From Petaurus breviceps papuanus (Eukaryota; Chordata; Mammalia; Diprotodontia; Petauridae), in the NCBI GenBank assembly GCA_028583685.1, contig JAMXIF010001253.1:71292989-71356988 (forward strand): 64,000 bases of DNA, written 5' to 3'. How positions within the stretch are numbered: position 1 is the stretch's first letter; each line of letters begins with the position of its first letter. Below the pieces are notes generated by a model that saw only the letters and a program-made list of their open reading frames with translations, was not told the DNA's origin and did no database searches. Below, one piece after another: positions 12,301 through 22,974 of this stretch. A program made the translations under genes and the position numbers.

Positions 12301-13678
12301 GCTTGTTCAATTTCTTTTTCTGAGATGGGATTATTTAAGTAATTTACTTCCTCTTCAGTTAATCTGGGCAACTTGTATGTTTCTAAATATTCATCCATTT
12401 CCCTCAGATTGTCAAATTTATGTGCATACAATTGGGAGAAATACTTCCTAATTATTGTTTTGATTTCCTCTTCATTGGAGGTAGATTCACCCTTTTCATT
12501 TTTGATACTCATAATTTGGTTTTCTTCTTTCTTTTTTTTTATCATATTGACTAAGGGTCTATCAATTTTGTTGGTTTTTTCATAAAACCAGCTCTTGCTT
12601 TTATTTATTAGTTCAATAGTTTCCTTAATTTCGATTTTATTAATCTCTCCTTTAGTCTTCAATATTTCTAGTTTAGTATTTAATTGGGGATTTTGAATTT
12701 GTTCTTTTTCTAGGTTTTTTAATTGCATGCCCAATTCTTTGAGCTCCCTTTTCTCTAATTTAATCACTTATGCACTCAGGGATATAAAACTTCCCCTAAG
12801 AACTGCCTTTAATGCATCCCACAGATTTTGGTATGTTGTCTCATTATTATCATTCTCTTGAATGAAATTACTGATTGTTTCTATAATTTCTTGTTTGACC
12901 CACTCATTCTTTAGGATCAAATTGTTTAATTTCCAGTTAGTTTTTAGTCTGTCTTTCCCTGGCCCTTTATTGCATATAATTTTTATTGCATCATGATCTG
13001 AGAATGATGCATTTAATATTTCTGCCTTGCTGCATAGAATTGTGAGATTTTATGCCCTAGAACATGGTCAATTTTTGAATATGTGCCATGAACTGCTGAG
13101 AAGAAAGTATATTCCTTTTTATCCCCATTCAGTTTTCTCCAGAGATCTATCATACTTATCCTCTCTAAAATCCTGTTCACCTCCTTAACTTCTTTCTTGT
13201 TTATTTTGAGGTTGGATTTATCAAGTTCAGATAGGGGAAGATTAAGGTCTCCCACTAGTATAGTTTTGCTATCTATTTCTTCCTCTAATTCCTTTACCTT
13301 CACCTCTAGGAATTTGGATGCTACACCACTTGGTGCATATATGTTAAGTAGTAATATTGCTTCATTCTCGATGGTGCCTTTTAACAGGATATAGTTTCCT
13401 TCCTTATCTCTTTTAATTAGGTCAATTTTTGCATTTGCTTTATCTGAGATAAGGATTGCTACCCCTGCTTTTTTTACTTTAGCTGAGGCATGATATATTT
13501 TACTCCAGCCTTTTACCTTTACCTTGTGTGTATCCCTCTGTTTCAAATGTGTTTCTTGTAAGCAGCATATTGTAGGATTATGATTTCTAATCCATTCTGC
13601 TATCCGTCTCCGTTTTATAGGAGAGTTCATTCCATTCACATTTACAGTTATGATTGTTATCTGTTTCTTTCCCCTCAT
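9312..13678 (-). pseudogene. L1 ORF2 (endonuclease-reverse transcriptase), broken and LTR-interrupted
   Basis: The frame starts near Met at 13,678 (MRGKKQITIITVNVNGMN). The AP-like endonuclease (to about 13,000) shows QETHLK, LVGDLNLPL and KIDHVLG. The reverse transcriptase (about 12,770-11,490) shows [40 protein letters not shown] and the catalytic [12 protein letters not shown]. The C-terminal part (11,380-10,000) continues as several frames and ends YTITDTTYV at 9,312. At least six frameshifts or stops separate the readable blocks (breaks near 13,000, 12,770-12,200, 12,140, 11,490-11,380, 10,990-10,940, 10,600-10,460 and 10,220). A solo LTR lies at 9,460-9,999 within the last about 70 codons. 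ORF2p would nick target DNA and copy L1 RNA by target-primed reverse transcription. Confidence 0.9.
9460..9999 (-). mobile_element. Solo LTR of an ERV-L-like element inside L1 ORF2
   Basis: A 540-base insertion relative to the L1 copy at 59,515-60,147. On the minus strand it begins TGTAAGGG (9,999) and ends GATACA (9,460). It is bounded by the 5-bp duplication CATGC at 9,455-9,459 and 10,000-10,004, and removing it restores the L1 sequence. An AATAAA-type signal is present, and a GC-rich block is centred near 9,850. Its last about 150 bases align by eye with the end of the LTR at 55,106-55,565. It is a fossil; a solo LTR normally forms by recombination between the two LTRs of a provirus. It is younger than the L1 that hosts it. 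Confidence 0.9.
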
Positions 13679-14010
13679 CCTATTCCTGCCCCTGTTAATG
13701 TTCGTATTTTCCCTCCCTTCTCCCTTCCCCCCCTTAATAGTTTTCCTTTTGACCACCGCCTCCCTCAGTGTTCCCTTTTCGGCCCCCCTCCCTTTTCCTC
13801 CCCTTTTCCCCTTACTACTTCCCTCCCTACAAATCACTCCCACCCCCCTTTTGTAACCCTTTCCCCCTCCTACTGCCTTGTAGGATATTGTTATACTTAA
13901 TGAAGTATGCTATTTTTTCTTCGCATCAAGAATGACAGGAGCAGATCTCATGCAAAGCTCCTCTCCCCTCTTTCCCTCTAAAATGATGTGTGTTCTCCTT
14001 GTTTACCTTT

Positions 14011-15003
14011 CTAAGTCACTGTTGCTTCTCGTAATTGGAGGTTGAATTTTCCATTGAGTTCTGGCTTTTTTATCAAGAAGGTCTGGAACTCTGTTATATC
14101 ATTGAATGACCATCTCTTTGCCTGGAAGAATATGCTCAGTCTCGCTGGGTATTTGATCCTTGGTTGTAATCCGAGCTGTTTTGCCTTCCTGAAAATTGTA
14201 TTCCACTGCCTCCGATCTTTCAGTGTGGAGGCTGACAAATCCTGTGCAATCCTCACTGTGGACCCTCGATATTTGAATTGTTTCTTTCTGGCCGCTTGAA
14301 GTATTTTCTCTTTTATCTGGTAGTTCTGGAGTTTGGCCACAACATTTCGAGGATTTTTCAGTTTGGGATCTCTTACAGCAGGTGTCCGGTGGATTCTGTC
14401 GATTTCTTTTTTCCCCTCAGGTTCTAGTATCTCAGGGCAGTTTTCCTTAACGAGCTCTTGGAGAATGTTGTCCAGGCTCATTTTTTCATCATAATTTTCT
14501 GGTAGGCCTATGATTCTCAGATCATCTCTCCTGGATCTGTTTTCCAGGTCAGTTATTTTTTCTTTGAGGTATTTTACCTCTTTTTCTAATTTTTCATTTT
14601 TGTTGTTTTGCTTGGCTAGTTCTTGGTTCCTCATAGAGTTATTTGTTTCCATTTGTTTAATTCTGGTTTTTAGCAAATCATTTTCCTTGGTTAATTTTTG
14701 AAGCTCCTTTTCCATATCATACACTTTTCTTTTTAGAGAGATGTTTTCCTCATTATAATGTTTTTCGAATTCTGCTATTTTCGTTTTGAGAGAATTATTC
14801 ATTTTGTCTTCTATCTCTCTCATTTTGCTTTCAAAGTTCCTTTAGATCTCATCTAGGAGAGCCTTCTGTGCTTGGGATCCATTCCCTGTTGAAGTCTCAG
14901 CTGTGGGTGTGGAGTCCACAGTGTCTCCCTCTGAGGTTGTTTCCTCCCTCTGAGGATAGTAGGACTCTAGAGTCTTTGTCTTTTTAGTCTGCTTTCTACC
15001 CAT
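14011..15003 (-). pseudogene. L1 ORF1 (RNA-binding chaperone), one premature stop
   Basis: The family start is ATG at 15,003-15,001 (MGRKQTKKTKTLES..). The frame runs 330 codons to a stop at 14,011 with a single TAA at 14,842-14,844 after codon 53; the remainder is open from Met at 14,823. Order of parts: a basic N-terminus, a long coiled coil (roughly residues 60-170, heptads in KKLEKEVKYLKEKITDLENRSRR-like sequence), an RRM-like domain starting at DDLRIIGLPE, and a C-terminal domain with QIKEKILQAARKK and IRIAQDLS-type motifs. L1 ORF1p is a trimeric nucleic-acid chaperone that coats L1 RNA in cis. The single stop is the only obvious lesion. Confidence 0.9.
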
Positions 15004-15765
15004 TTTGAGGCAGTGTCCTAGCCACGCCCTTCCTCTAGAATCCCAAGTTTTTACTGTAGAGGGTTTTGCCCTGGGGCAAGAGTTACTATATTTTCAGGGT
15101 CAGAGGGGGGGTTTGGAGCAAGTGGGGTTCACTCTGCCATCCTTGTCTTTGGAGGTCCTGAAAGGGGCTTTTTTTTTTTTTTAAAGATTTCTGGACTATG
15201 AAGTGGTAGCCCCAGGAGTGTTTGCTGTCCAGTATAGGGGTCCCTGTATTTGCTTCTTACCTTGCTCTTTCCAGTCCCAGCCCTTTGGTGATAGGCCTGG
15301 TAGTGGACCTTGTGGTTGGTGGGAAGACTTGCCCTCCGAGTTGATCAGGCCCCTTCCTGGCCTGCGCCCGCCGCGCTGCCGCTGCCGCACCTTCCCGTGC
15401 AGGCCACCGCACCGTCGCCCGCTATTATTCCTTATTAGAACTTGTCCTTCGCATCTATGTATTGATAAATCTGGAAACGGCCACAGCTGCTGCTGATCTG
15501 GAGTCCCTCTGGCTGGTGGCTGGTCAGGCCCGCCCTGGGGCTAAAGCCTCGGAGTGGGGCTGGGCTTGGCTCCCACAGCCTTGCGCTGGCCAATTCCTGC
15601 CAGCCTGCCGGGCTGTTCTCAGCGGGAGGTTAGCTTCTCTGTGTCATTTTGTGGGTTCTGCAGCTCCAAAGTTTGTTTAGAGTCCCCTTTTTACATGGAT
15701 TGGGGAGGGTGGAAGCCAGAGCCGCGGGAGGGTCGTGCTTCTACTCCGCCATCTTGGTTCCGCCT
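15004..15765 (-). promoter_or_regulatory. L1 5' UTR / internal promoter, CpG-rich
   Basis: Region between the L1 5' terminus and the ORF1 start. It contains CAAGATGGCGG at the very 5' end (YY1-type core) and a strongly GC- and CpG-rich block at about 15,358-15,420. In L1s this region holds the internal RNA polymerase II promoter. Activity is inferred from the family, not shown. Confidence 0.7.
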
Positions 15766-15889
15766 AGATATAGATTTTTATTTAGATATAGATATATTTC
15801 CTTTTGGATATGACTAATTTGGAAATGTGTTTTGCTTGATTATATGTGTATTAACAGGTTTTGTCACCCCCCAAAAAAGAACCCCAGCT

Positions 15890-18000
15890 ATTAAACTTTA
15901 GGAAATTATGGAAGGATAATTGTCACACTTGACATATTAGAACAGAGACAGCAAAGAAAAAATAGAATTCACCAATCATGTCCTGAAAGATATCCCATGA
16001 TGAAAACTCCCAGGAATATCATAGCCAAAAATTCAGAGTTTCCAAGTCAAAGAAAAAAAACCATAAGCAGAAAATGTTTTCTAGTGCCTTAAAATTAGTA
16101 AAGAAATGAGAAGTATGGTAGAAATACTTAGAGAATTAATACCTTAGCACACAAAGTACAAAACCTTACCCAAATAGCTAAATCCTTGAAAACTGGAATG
16201 GACCAAAGAAAAGTTAATGATTTCATGAGACAAGACATTTAAAAACAAAACCAAAGATTGAAGAAAATTTATGATATCTCATATCAAATAACTGCCCTCA
16301 AAACAAACCAAGGAGTGATATTTTAAGAAACATGGATTGGCAGTAAGTAGGGCTGGGGAATTCATGTGGAGGTCAGAGTTTCGTCTGGTCTGAGAGGGCA
16401 GAAGACCAAGACCATTTGAAGGAGACATGGCTGCTAAACTGTTTGAAGCTGTTGGCAAGTTTGGCCTAGGCTTAGCTGTTGTAGGAGGAGTTGTCAACTC
16501 TGCTTTATATAATGTGGATGCTGGCCACAGAGCTGTCATCTTTGATAGGTTCTGTGAAGTCCAAGACATTGTTGTAGGGGAAGGGACTCATTTTCTCATC
16601 CCGTGGGTACAAAAACCAATTATTTTTGACTGCCGTTCCCGGCCACGGAATGTCCCAGTAATCACTGGTAGCAAGGATTTACAGAATGTCAATATCACTC
16701 TACTTCTCTTCTGACCTGTTGCCAATCAGCTGCCCCGAATCTTCACCAGCATTGGTGAGGACTACGATGAGCGGGTGTTGCCATCCATAACCACTGAGAT
16801 CCTCAAGTCAGTGGTAGCTCGATTTGATGCTGGAGAATTGATCACCCAGAGAGAACTAGTCTCCAGGCAAGTGAGCGATGACCTCACAGAGCGAGCGGCA
16901 ACCTTTGGGCTCATCCTAGATGACGTTTCTTTGACGCATCTGACCTTTGGGAAGGAGTTCACGGAGGCAGTAGAAGCCAAACAGGTGGCTCAGCAGGAAG
17001 CAGAGAGGGCCAGATTTGTAGTGGAGAAGGCTGAGCAACAGAAGAAAGCAGCCATCATCTCAGCTGAGGGTGACTCCAAAGCGGCCGAGCTGATTGCTAA
17101 TTCATTGGCCACAGCGGGAGATGGCCTGATAGAGCTTCGAAAGCTGGAAGCTGCAGAGGACATCGCATACCAGCTTTCCCGATCTCGGAACATCACCTAC
17201 CTGCCCGCTGGACAGTCGGTGCTCCTCCAGCTTCCCCAGTGAGGCCGTTGGCCCCACTGATACTACCCCACTCGGCCATGATTTAATCCACAGCCTTCTC
17301 CTTGTCCCCCCATCCAAAATCACTGTGAGATTTAATGATTTGGCTTAAGCAAAGGAAATAAAGTCATTTTGGGATCTTGAAAAAAAAAAAAAGAAACATG
17401 GATTATCTGAAAGCCATAACTTCCCTTGCGCCCCCCTAATAAAAACCTATGTAAATATTTCAAGAAATTATGAAAGAAAACCACCTAGCCAACAAAAGGC
17501 CATTGAAGAAAAGATTAAAATTTCATTAGAGACTGAATTACTTAGTTTTTAAAGACTTGGTGGGTCAAAGAACAAGTCATAGAAGTGATAGATATTTTTT
17601 TTTAATGATAATGACAACAATGAGACAATTTGCCAAAATTTGGAGCATGCAGCCACAATGCAATCTGGGAGAATTTATATCTAAACATTTTCATCAACAA
17701 AAAAGAGGAACAGATCAGTTAATTGGACATCCAACAAAACTAGAAAACCAACATTTCAAACACTTCATTCAAATAACCAAATAGAAATTTTGAAAATTGA
17801 AGAGATTAACAAAGTAGAAAGTTTTTTTTTTATGAATAAGCTACTTAAAAAAAACAAATAGATAAAATGTCAGCCAATTTGATGTTTAAATGACAAGGGA
17901 AAACCATATTAACAGTATTGAAAATGAAAAAAAGTAGAATTCACAACAATTGAAGAAAAAATAAAAGAAATTATTGGAAACTGTATGACCTAGTGATGAT
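15890..18000 (+). mobile_element. Old L1 pieces (ORF1 and ORF2 derived), split by the PHB retrocopy
   Basis: 15,950-16,090 contains ORF1-type blocks (AAAACTCCCAGGAATATCA, TTCCAAGTCAAAGAAAAA). 17,405-17,480 again has ORF1-type text (GAAAGCCATAA.., TTTCAAGAAATTATGAAAG). 17,500-18,000 looks like A-rich decayed ORF2. The PHB copy and its duplication lie at 16,325-17,404. No long frame. Confidence 0.5.
16339..17392 (+). pseudogene. PHB: Processed pseudogene of prohibitin (PHB/PHB1)
   Basis: Intronless copy of the prohibitin mRNA; the parent encodes a 272-residue inner-mitochondrial-membrane chaperone and scaffold subunit that assembles with PHB2. It has an 88-base 5' UTR, an ATG at 16,427 ([20 protein letters not shown]..), the conserved [13 protein letters not shown] and [20 protein letters not shown] segments, and an end at [14 protein letters not shown] (stop at 17,240-17,242). 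A TGA at 16,712-16,714 interrupts codon 96, probably from CGA by CpG decay. Just before it one codon of the family sequence is missing. The remaining 176 codons are open and nearly identical to the family protein. AATAAA lies at 17,357-17,362, a poly(A) at 17,380-17,392, and a 14-bp direct repeat AAGAAACATGGATT flanks the copy (16,325-16,338 and 17,391-17,404). These are hallmarks of L1-mediated retrotransposition. Near-identity suggests a fairly recent copy or slow decay. Confidence 0.96.
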
Positions 18001-18399
18001 GTAGGATAAGACTGCAGTGGACTATTAGGATTATCAACTGCAAGTACTTAAGTTATCATTCTTGGCTTTTTGCTTTTACTAGTACTAGCAGTATAACACC
18101 AACTTCATTTTTCTGTTGGATATTTTCATAATCATATATTGTCAAAGAAATTCACTTTAAAGTCAGATTAATAGAATCTGGACTGAAAAAATTGTGAACT
18201 ATGATCTTGTAAATCTTCTGTTTGGGTTTCTATGTCAGTGTCATAAGACTTTCCTTGAAAAGTAAAAATATGAAATTAACTAGAGCCATTGAGCATGGAG
18301 TGTCCCTCTGAGTTTTTACATATATACTATAAATCTTTTTCTTTTTTTCCCAGAAATTGCTTTAATTGTTAACTAATATTAAATAGGCTATAAATTGGT
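18001..18399. other. Unassigned AT-rich sequence
   Basis: Nothing recognised. Confidence 0.4.
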
Positions 18400-18495
18400 G
18401 AGACAGCCGTGATGTATATTAGACTATTAGCCTTGGAGTCAGAAAGACCTAAGTTCAAGTCACACCTCTGACTCATACTGTCTCTGTGCTCATTG
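18400..18495 (+). mobile_element. SINE fragment (tRNA-related half)
   Basis: CCTTGGAGTCAGAAAGACC and AAGTTCAAGTCACACCTCTGAC are the SINE B-box half. Confidence 0.65.
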
Positions 18496-19010
18496 GAAGG
18501 TCAGAACACAAGGTGTCCTAGACAATTCTTTAAAACTACAAATTAAAGAAAAGATACCTATTTTTCTTGCTAGAGCAAGTCAATCACTGGGCTCCCAAGA
18601 CCAATGGAATTTCAAGTCCTGTGCTAGTGGGGAGAGGGGGAAACTAAAGTAAAATTTTATCAAGAAACAAAAGCAGAAAAAATACAGTTATTCCCATTTG
18701 AGAATTTAGGATTCCATGGAGTATTTTTTATCCATTTCACATTTTAAACCTAGTCTGACATTTGTACTTAAATCCAATTGAGATTAAGTAAATTTATACA
18801 TGTCTGTATGTGGAGGTTTATGTATGTCACATGTTGTATTATACTTTTATTTTAGCTTTTAAGAAACCGCTCTAAAGAGGAAGGCAAGATAAAATGTATT
18901 ACTTAATTTAATTTTTTATCTAGTTTTATGATTTTATTAGTATAGTGAACTCTCAATGAAAAAGCATCCTTTACTAATGCAGGTGGGCAAGTCTTATGTA
19001 AGATAGAGGC
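18496..19010. other. Unassigned AT-rich sequence
   Basis: No gene or repeat recognised. Confidence 0.4.
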
Positions 19011-19145
19011 TTAGAGAATCATTGGGGTGCCTAAGGGATAAGTAACTTGTCAAAGTTCATGTGTCTGCTATGGTTCAGAGGTAGGATTTGGACCTGTATA
19101 GTCCTGACTCTGATGTCTTCTCTTTATTCATTATTCTATCATCTC
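19011..19145 (-). mobile_element. SINE fragment, antisense, decayed
   Basis: TAAGTAACTTGTCAAAGTTCA and AGGATTTGGACC..GTCCTGACTC in reverse-complement SINE order. Confidence 0.5.
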
Positions 19146-19336
19146 TTCTTTCATTTATATAATGCCCATCTTAAAGTTGTTGTGGTTGGGTTTTTATGTT
19201 TTTAATTTTTGGTATTTGAAAACAAGAAGCACAAAACAAGTTATTTTGAGAAAGGCACACAATTTAAAATTTGTACTCTAGAAAGAAAATGTTTGAAAAT
19301 AATAAACATAATTTTTCAATTACTTTTTTCTTTTTT

Positions 19337-19491
19337 TGCTTTTTGGAGGGCAGTTGGGTTTAAGTAACTTGCCCAACGTCACACGGCTAGGTTTTTTGTT
19401 TGTGTGTGTTAAGTGTCTGAGGCCAGATCTGAACTCAGGTCCTCCTGACTCCAGGGCCAGCACACTACTCACTACGCCACCTAGCCACCCC
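19337..19491 (-). mobile_element. Marsupial tRNA-derived SINE, antisense
   Basis: GTTTAAGTAACTTGCCCAACGTCACACGGCTAG-type block and CCACCTAGCCACCCC at the SINE 5' end. A short ATTACTTT/GTTACTTT similarity flanks it. Confidence 0.85.
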
Positions 19492-19982
19492 TTCAGTTAC
19501 TTTCAAGAAAAATGTGTGAGATAGTGGTGCAAATTTATATGCAAGCATTTTTATTTTCTATATAAATTTCAGAACTAGACGAACTCAAATAGATTGGTTT
19601 ATATTTGATTGTTCAGCTGATTGTTTACCTAAGGGAAATTCCACAAAAATAACCAATTTTGAATAAAGATTGCCTCCATGGTCTTAATTTGCCACTTTTG
19701 TATCTTCCTTTTGTAGTATGGTCTCTAGCAAAGCATCCCATAATGCAGGGAAATAATGTGCCAAAGGGAAAGTAATGAATTCCATCAATCCAGGATACAT
19801 TTGTGGGATACAGTGATCACAATCCACTTAATAGTGCATTCAGTGGATAATCTAGCAGAGAAAAGAATGTGTATGTTCATGCTGCATAAGTAAAACACTG
19901 TATTTAATATGTTATGGCCTTGGTTAGCCTTTAAATATTTATATCTCTGTATTTTTCACAGTGAAAACCTAACAGTCTGCTA
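19492..19982. other. Unassigned AT-rich sequence
   Basis: Nothing recognised. Confidence 0.4.
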
Positions 19983-21360
19983 GCATTTATTAACTGCCTA
20001 CTATGTGCAAAAGATATAAAGAAAGGCCAAAAAAAAAACCCCTCTGGTCCCTCCACCTGAGAACTTCTAGGGAAGTATAAGGGAGAAAACATGCAAATAA
20101 CTCTGTATAAAAAAAGATATAAAGGATAAATTGATGGGGGTGGGGGATTGGCCTCACAGGGGATGCACTAAATTTAAAGAGAACTAGGAAAAGCTCCTTA
20201 AGCTCCTTGCAGAAGGTGGGACTTAAAATGAGAGCCAAAGGAAACCAAGAAAGCCAGGAGGAAGAGATAAGTAGGGAGAACATTCCAGACATGACTTAGC
20301 ACTTTGACTGGCACTGAGTAGGCTATCAATAAATGCTTATTGACTGATAGGCATAAAGGACTACCATTCAAAAGACTCGGAATCAGAAAGTGAAGTGTTG
20401 TGTACAAGGAATGGCAAGGAGACCAGTGTCGTTGGATCACAGATTGTGTGGAGGGGAGTAAGATATAAAAAGATGAGAAAGGAAGGATGTGTCCAGGTTA
20501 GGAATGCCTTTAAAAGACAAACAGATGATTTTACATTTGATCCTGGAGGTAATGGGGCACCACTGGAGTTTATTTAATGAGAGTGAGAGGAAGACAGAGG
20601 TCAGTGACATGGTCAGACCTACGTTTTAGGAAGATCAGTTTGACAACTGAATGGAAGAAAGGGAGAGACTTGAGACAAGGAGATCAAACAGCAAGGTATT
20701 GCAGGTGTGAGGGTCTACTAGAGTTTTGACAGTGTCAGAGGAGAGGAGGGGGTGTATATGAGAAATGTGAAATGTAAAATGACAGGATTTGAGAGCTGAT
20801 TGTATATGGAGAGAAGGGTTAAAAGACAATGAGAAATCCAGGATGATACCCAAGGGTGGAAGGGAGGATACCAGGGAGGATCCTTGTGGTACCCTTGATA
20901 GAAAAGTTAGGAAAGGGTAGAGTTTAGGAGGGAAAAACAAGTTTAGTTCTGGACCTGTTGATCTTATGATGCCTGCAGACCATCCAGTTCAAGATGTCTA
21001 ATAGGCAGTGGTACACATAAGACCAGAGATTCAAGAGAGGTTAGGGCTGAACAAATATATCTGAAAATCATCTGCAATGAGAATTGAAATTGAAATTTGA
21101 AATTGAAATCGAAATCATAGGAGCTGATGAGACCACCAAGTGAAATCATATAGGGGAAGAAGCGAAGGCTCAGGAATGAGTCTTGAAGGGAGGCACCCAC
21201 AGTTAGCAGGCATGACATGGGTGGAGATCGAGAGAAGGAGACAGAGAAAGAGTGGTCAGACAAATAGGAGAAGAACCAAGAGACAGTGATATCCTGAAAA
21301 CCTAGAGAGAAGAGAGTGGTTAACAGTGTCTTTTGAAAAGACACCACTAAACACAGTAAC
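19983..21360 (-). mobile_element. L2-like LINE, antisense, 3' half
   Basis: The left end is the reverse complement of the L2 terminus (AGCATTTATTAACTGCCTACTATGTG). Minus-strand translation of 20,635-20,940 gives LGIILDFSLSF and IQSALKSCHF. 20,964-21,362 gives FSYLSDHSFSVSFS and ASLQDSFLSL. These resemble L2 reverse-transcriptase segments LGVILDSSLSL, IQSISKSC and the PQGSVLGPLLF motif. Frames are broken. It aligns with 52,605-53,700 and 42,245-43,270. Confidence 0.8.
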
Positions 21361-21840
21361 AATTAACTCAACAGATATTATTGACTTCCTGTTTTATATA
21401 AAGCATACAGGGAGGTACTATGGAAATACAGAGAAGTATAAGACGCTTATCCTGACCTCAAGGAGAATAAGGTCTTGTTTGTTGAATTGAATTCAACTAA
21501 CATTTAAGTGTCTGCTGTATATAACACTCTTTGATAGGTGCTGGTGATAGAATGATTAAAAATGGCACAGTCCTTATCCTTTAACTTTCCTTAGATGTTG
21601 GGGATGACTTAGAAATAATACAGTATATATTATGATACATGATTTTATATGATAGGGCCAAGGAAAGGACAGAGACAAAGAAATGAAGTAAAACATAAAG
21701 GGGGAAGGGAGATTAAGGAAGGCTTCATCAAAGAAGTTGCACTGAAGCTCAGACTAAAAGGAAGGATTTTGCTAAGAAGAGATAAGGAGAAAATGCATTT
21801 CAGTAATGGGATGGTGGCCTCTGTGAAATATCTTTTATAG
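21361..21840 (-). mobile_element. Two further L2 3'-end fragments, antisense, in tandem
   Basis: L2 terminal-type starts recur at about 21,362 (CAACAGATATTATTGACTTCC) and 21,493 (CAACTAACATTTAAGTGTCTGC), each followed by the GGAAATACAGA / CTCAAGGAG-type block. 21,700-21,840 continues with AAGGCTTCATCAAAGAAGTTGC. Confidence 0.6.
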
Positions 21841-22664
21841 GCATTCTCATCAAGTCCACTGGCTCCTCTGACTTTAGGGGTTGTAGGTGTCCTCAGACTT
21901 AGGGTCAGAAATATGTTGAATATCAACATAAATTTAAGATGTAAATTACCACTTTCAATATGATCTGGAAATCTAACTTGAGCACACAGATAATAAATAA
22001 TGGATTCCTCTGAAGTTCAGTTCGACTGAAAAAACAAACCTGTTTTGACTATACACATCCAAAATAAATTACCCTTGCCCTCAAGGAGCTTATAATCTAC
22101 TAAATAGAAATGTTCCAAGCTGTTCTGTCTGCTCTCTGATCTTAATTCTTCTCACCCTAAAAATAGGACTCTTCCCAAGGGCCCTGGGTTCTTAGAGGTG
22201 AGTTTTTACCATATCTTCCTGAGAACTTGGCCTTCATGCCACTTCTAGGCAAACCATCATCACCACCTCCTCCTTTCTGTTTCCTATTTCTTTATTATCT
22301 TCCATAGACAAGAGGAGTGTATGGGATGTTTGGAGAAGACAAGCACCTCCAATGTGAGAGCTTGCCGAGCCCTTTTCAGGACTGCTCATCCACCTTGGTA
22401 TCCATGTTCCAACCCCTACTCCATTCTTGGCTCTAAGAATCTGTAGCATGTGAGGTGCATTGTTAAAGCAGACAGCTAACCCAGGCTGAGGGTAACAGAC
22501 AGGCCTCCCTCTCAGATCCATCAGTGAGTTAGGGGGTGTCTGCTCCAAGCATGTGGAAACTTATGTGGCAGAATGGACACATGAGAACATTTTGTTCCAG
22601 CTGCTATGAAAGTAACTGAAGCAGGCAATGTGGGGTGCCTAGAGCTGGAACTCAGGTCTCCCTG
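21841..22664. other. Mostly unassigned; short L2 trace at about 22,070-22,115
   Basis: CCCTTGCCCTCAAGGAGCTTATAATCTACT is an antisense L2 trace. The remainder has no recognised family. Confidence 0.4.
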
Positions 22665-22925
22665 ACTCTGGGACAGCTAAGTGGCATGTGTATAGAGCAT
22701 TGGGCCTGGATTCAGGAGGCCTTATTTCCCTGAGTTCAAATCTGGCCTCTGTCTCTTACTAACTGTGGGACCCTGGGCAAGTAACTTAACTATGTTTGCC
22801 TCAGTTTCCTCATCTATAAACTGAACTGGAAAAGGAAATGTCAGACTGCTCCAGTATCTGTCAAGAAAGTCTCAAATGTGGCCCCAAAGAATCAGACACA
22901 ACAGAAAATACTCAACAAAACAACG
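22665..22925 (+). mobile_element. Long-form marsupial CORE-SINE
   Basis: GGACAGCTAAGTGGCA start, CTGAGTTCAAATCTGGCCTC, CAGTTTCCTCATCTATAAACTG (CORE) and CCAAAGAATCAGACACAAC near the 3' end; full length. Confidence 0.88.
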
Positions 22926-22974
22926 ATTTCATGACTCTGGGCCCTGCACTCTATCCACCGCACCACCTACTAAG

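Larger units (their letters stand above)
8916..15765 (-). mobile_element. Complete-length L1 retrotransposon (marsupial family), with solo LTR inserted
   Basis: A full-length L1 read on the minus strand. The 5' end (15,765) begins GGCGGAACCAAGATGGCGG, the YY1-like start typical of L1 5' UTRs. It continues with a GC-rich 5' UTR of about 760 bases, ORF1, a purine-rich spacer, ORF2, a 3' UTR with a G-rich polypurine tract, and an A-rich tail at 8,916. The 15-bp duplication AGATATAGATTTTTA flanks it (8,901-8,915 and 15,766-15,780). Without the 540-base LTR in ORF2 its length is about 6.3 kb. Both ORFs are broken, so it is a dead copy, but intact ends and a perfect target duplication mark it as one of the younger elements here. 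It landed in the 3' UTR of an older + strand HAL1-like element. Confidence 0.95.
5990..15870 (+). mobile_element. Old HAL1-like (half-L1) element, interrupted by two SINE insertions and an L1
   Basis: A + strand L1-related element: a 5' UTR-like part (about 5,990-6,710), ORF1-derived sequence (about 6,710-7,249 and 7,562-8,040, with recognisable stretches such as AGGAACATCATAGCC and CAAGTCAAAG), a short spacer, then L1-type 3' UTR (about 8,370-8,915 and 15,781-15,860). No ORF2 sequence lies between ORF1 and the 3' UTR, which is the HAL1 arrangement. It is split by a dimeric SINE (7,250-7,561), a SINE (8,472-8,641) and the full-length L1. Limits are approximate because of decay; the HAL1 call is an inference from part order. 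Confidence 0.6.

Noticed and set aside
13580-13900. Overlapping + strand open frames of 68-106 codons
   Set aside because: They are the antisense of the purine-rich spacer and ORF2 start of the minus-strand L1, with biased S/P/L composition.
15200-15500. GC- and CpG-rich block that could pass for a gene-associated CpG island
   Set aside because: It is the L1 5' UTR; the L1 5' end and target duplication lie just to the right.
16427-17242. Functional prohibitin gene
   Set aside because: Intronless, in-frame TGA, poly(A) and 14-bp target duplication: processed pseudogene.
20635-21362. Minus-strand open frames of 100-132 codons as genes
   Set aside because: Broken L2 reverse-transcriptase sequence; the same blocks recur at 42-43 kb and 52-53 kb.
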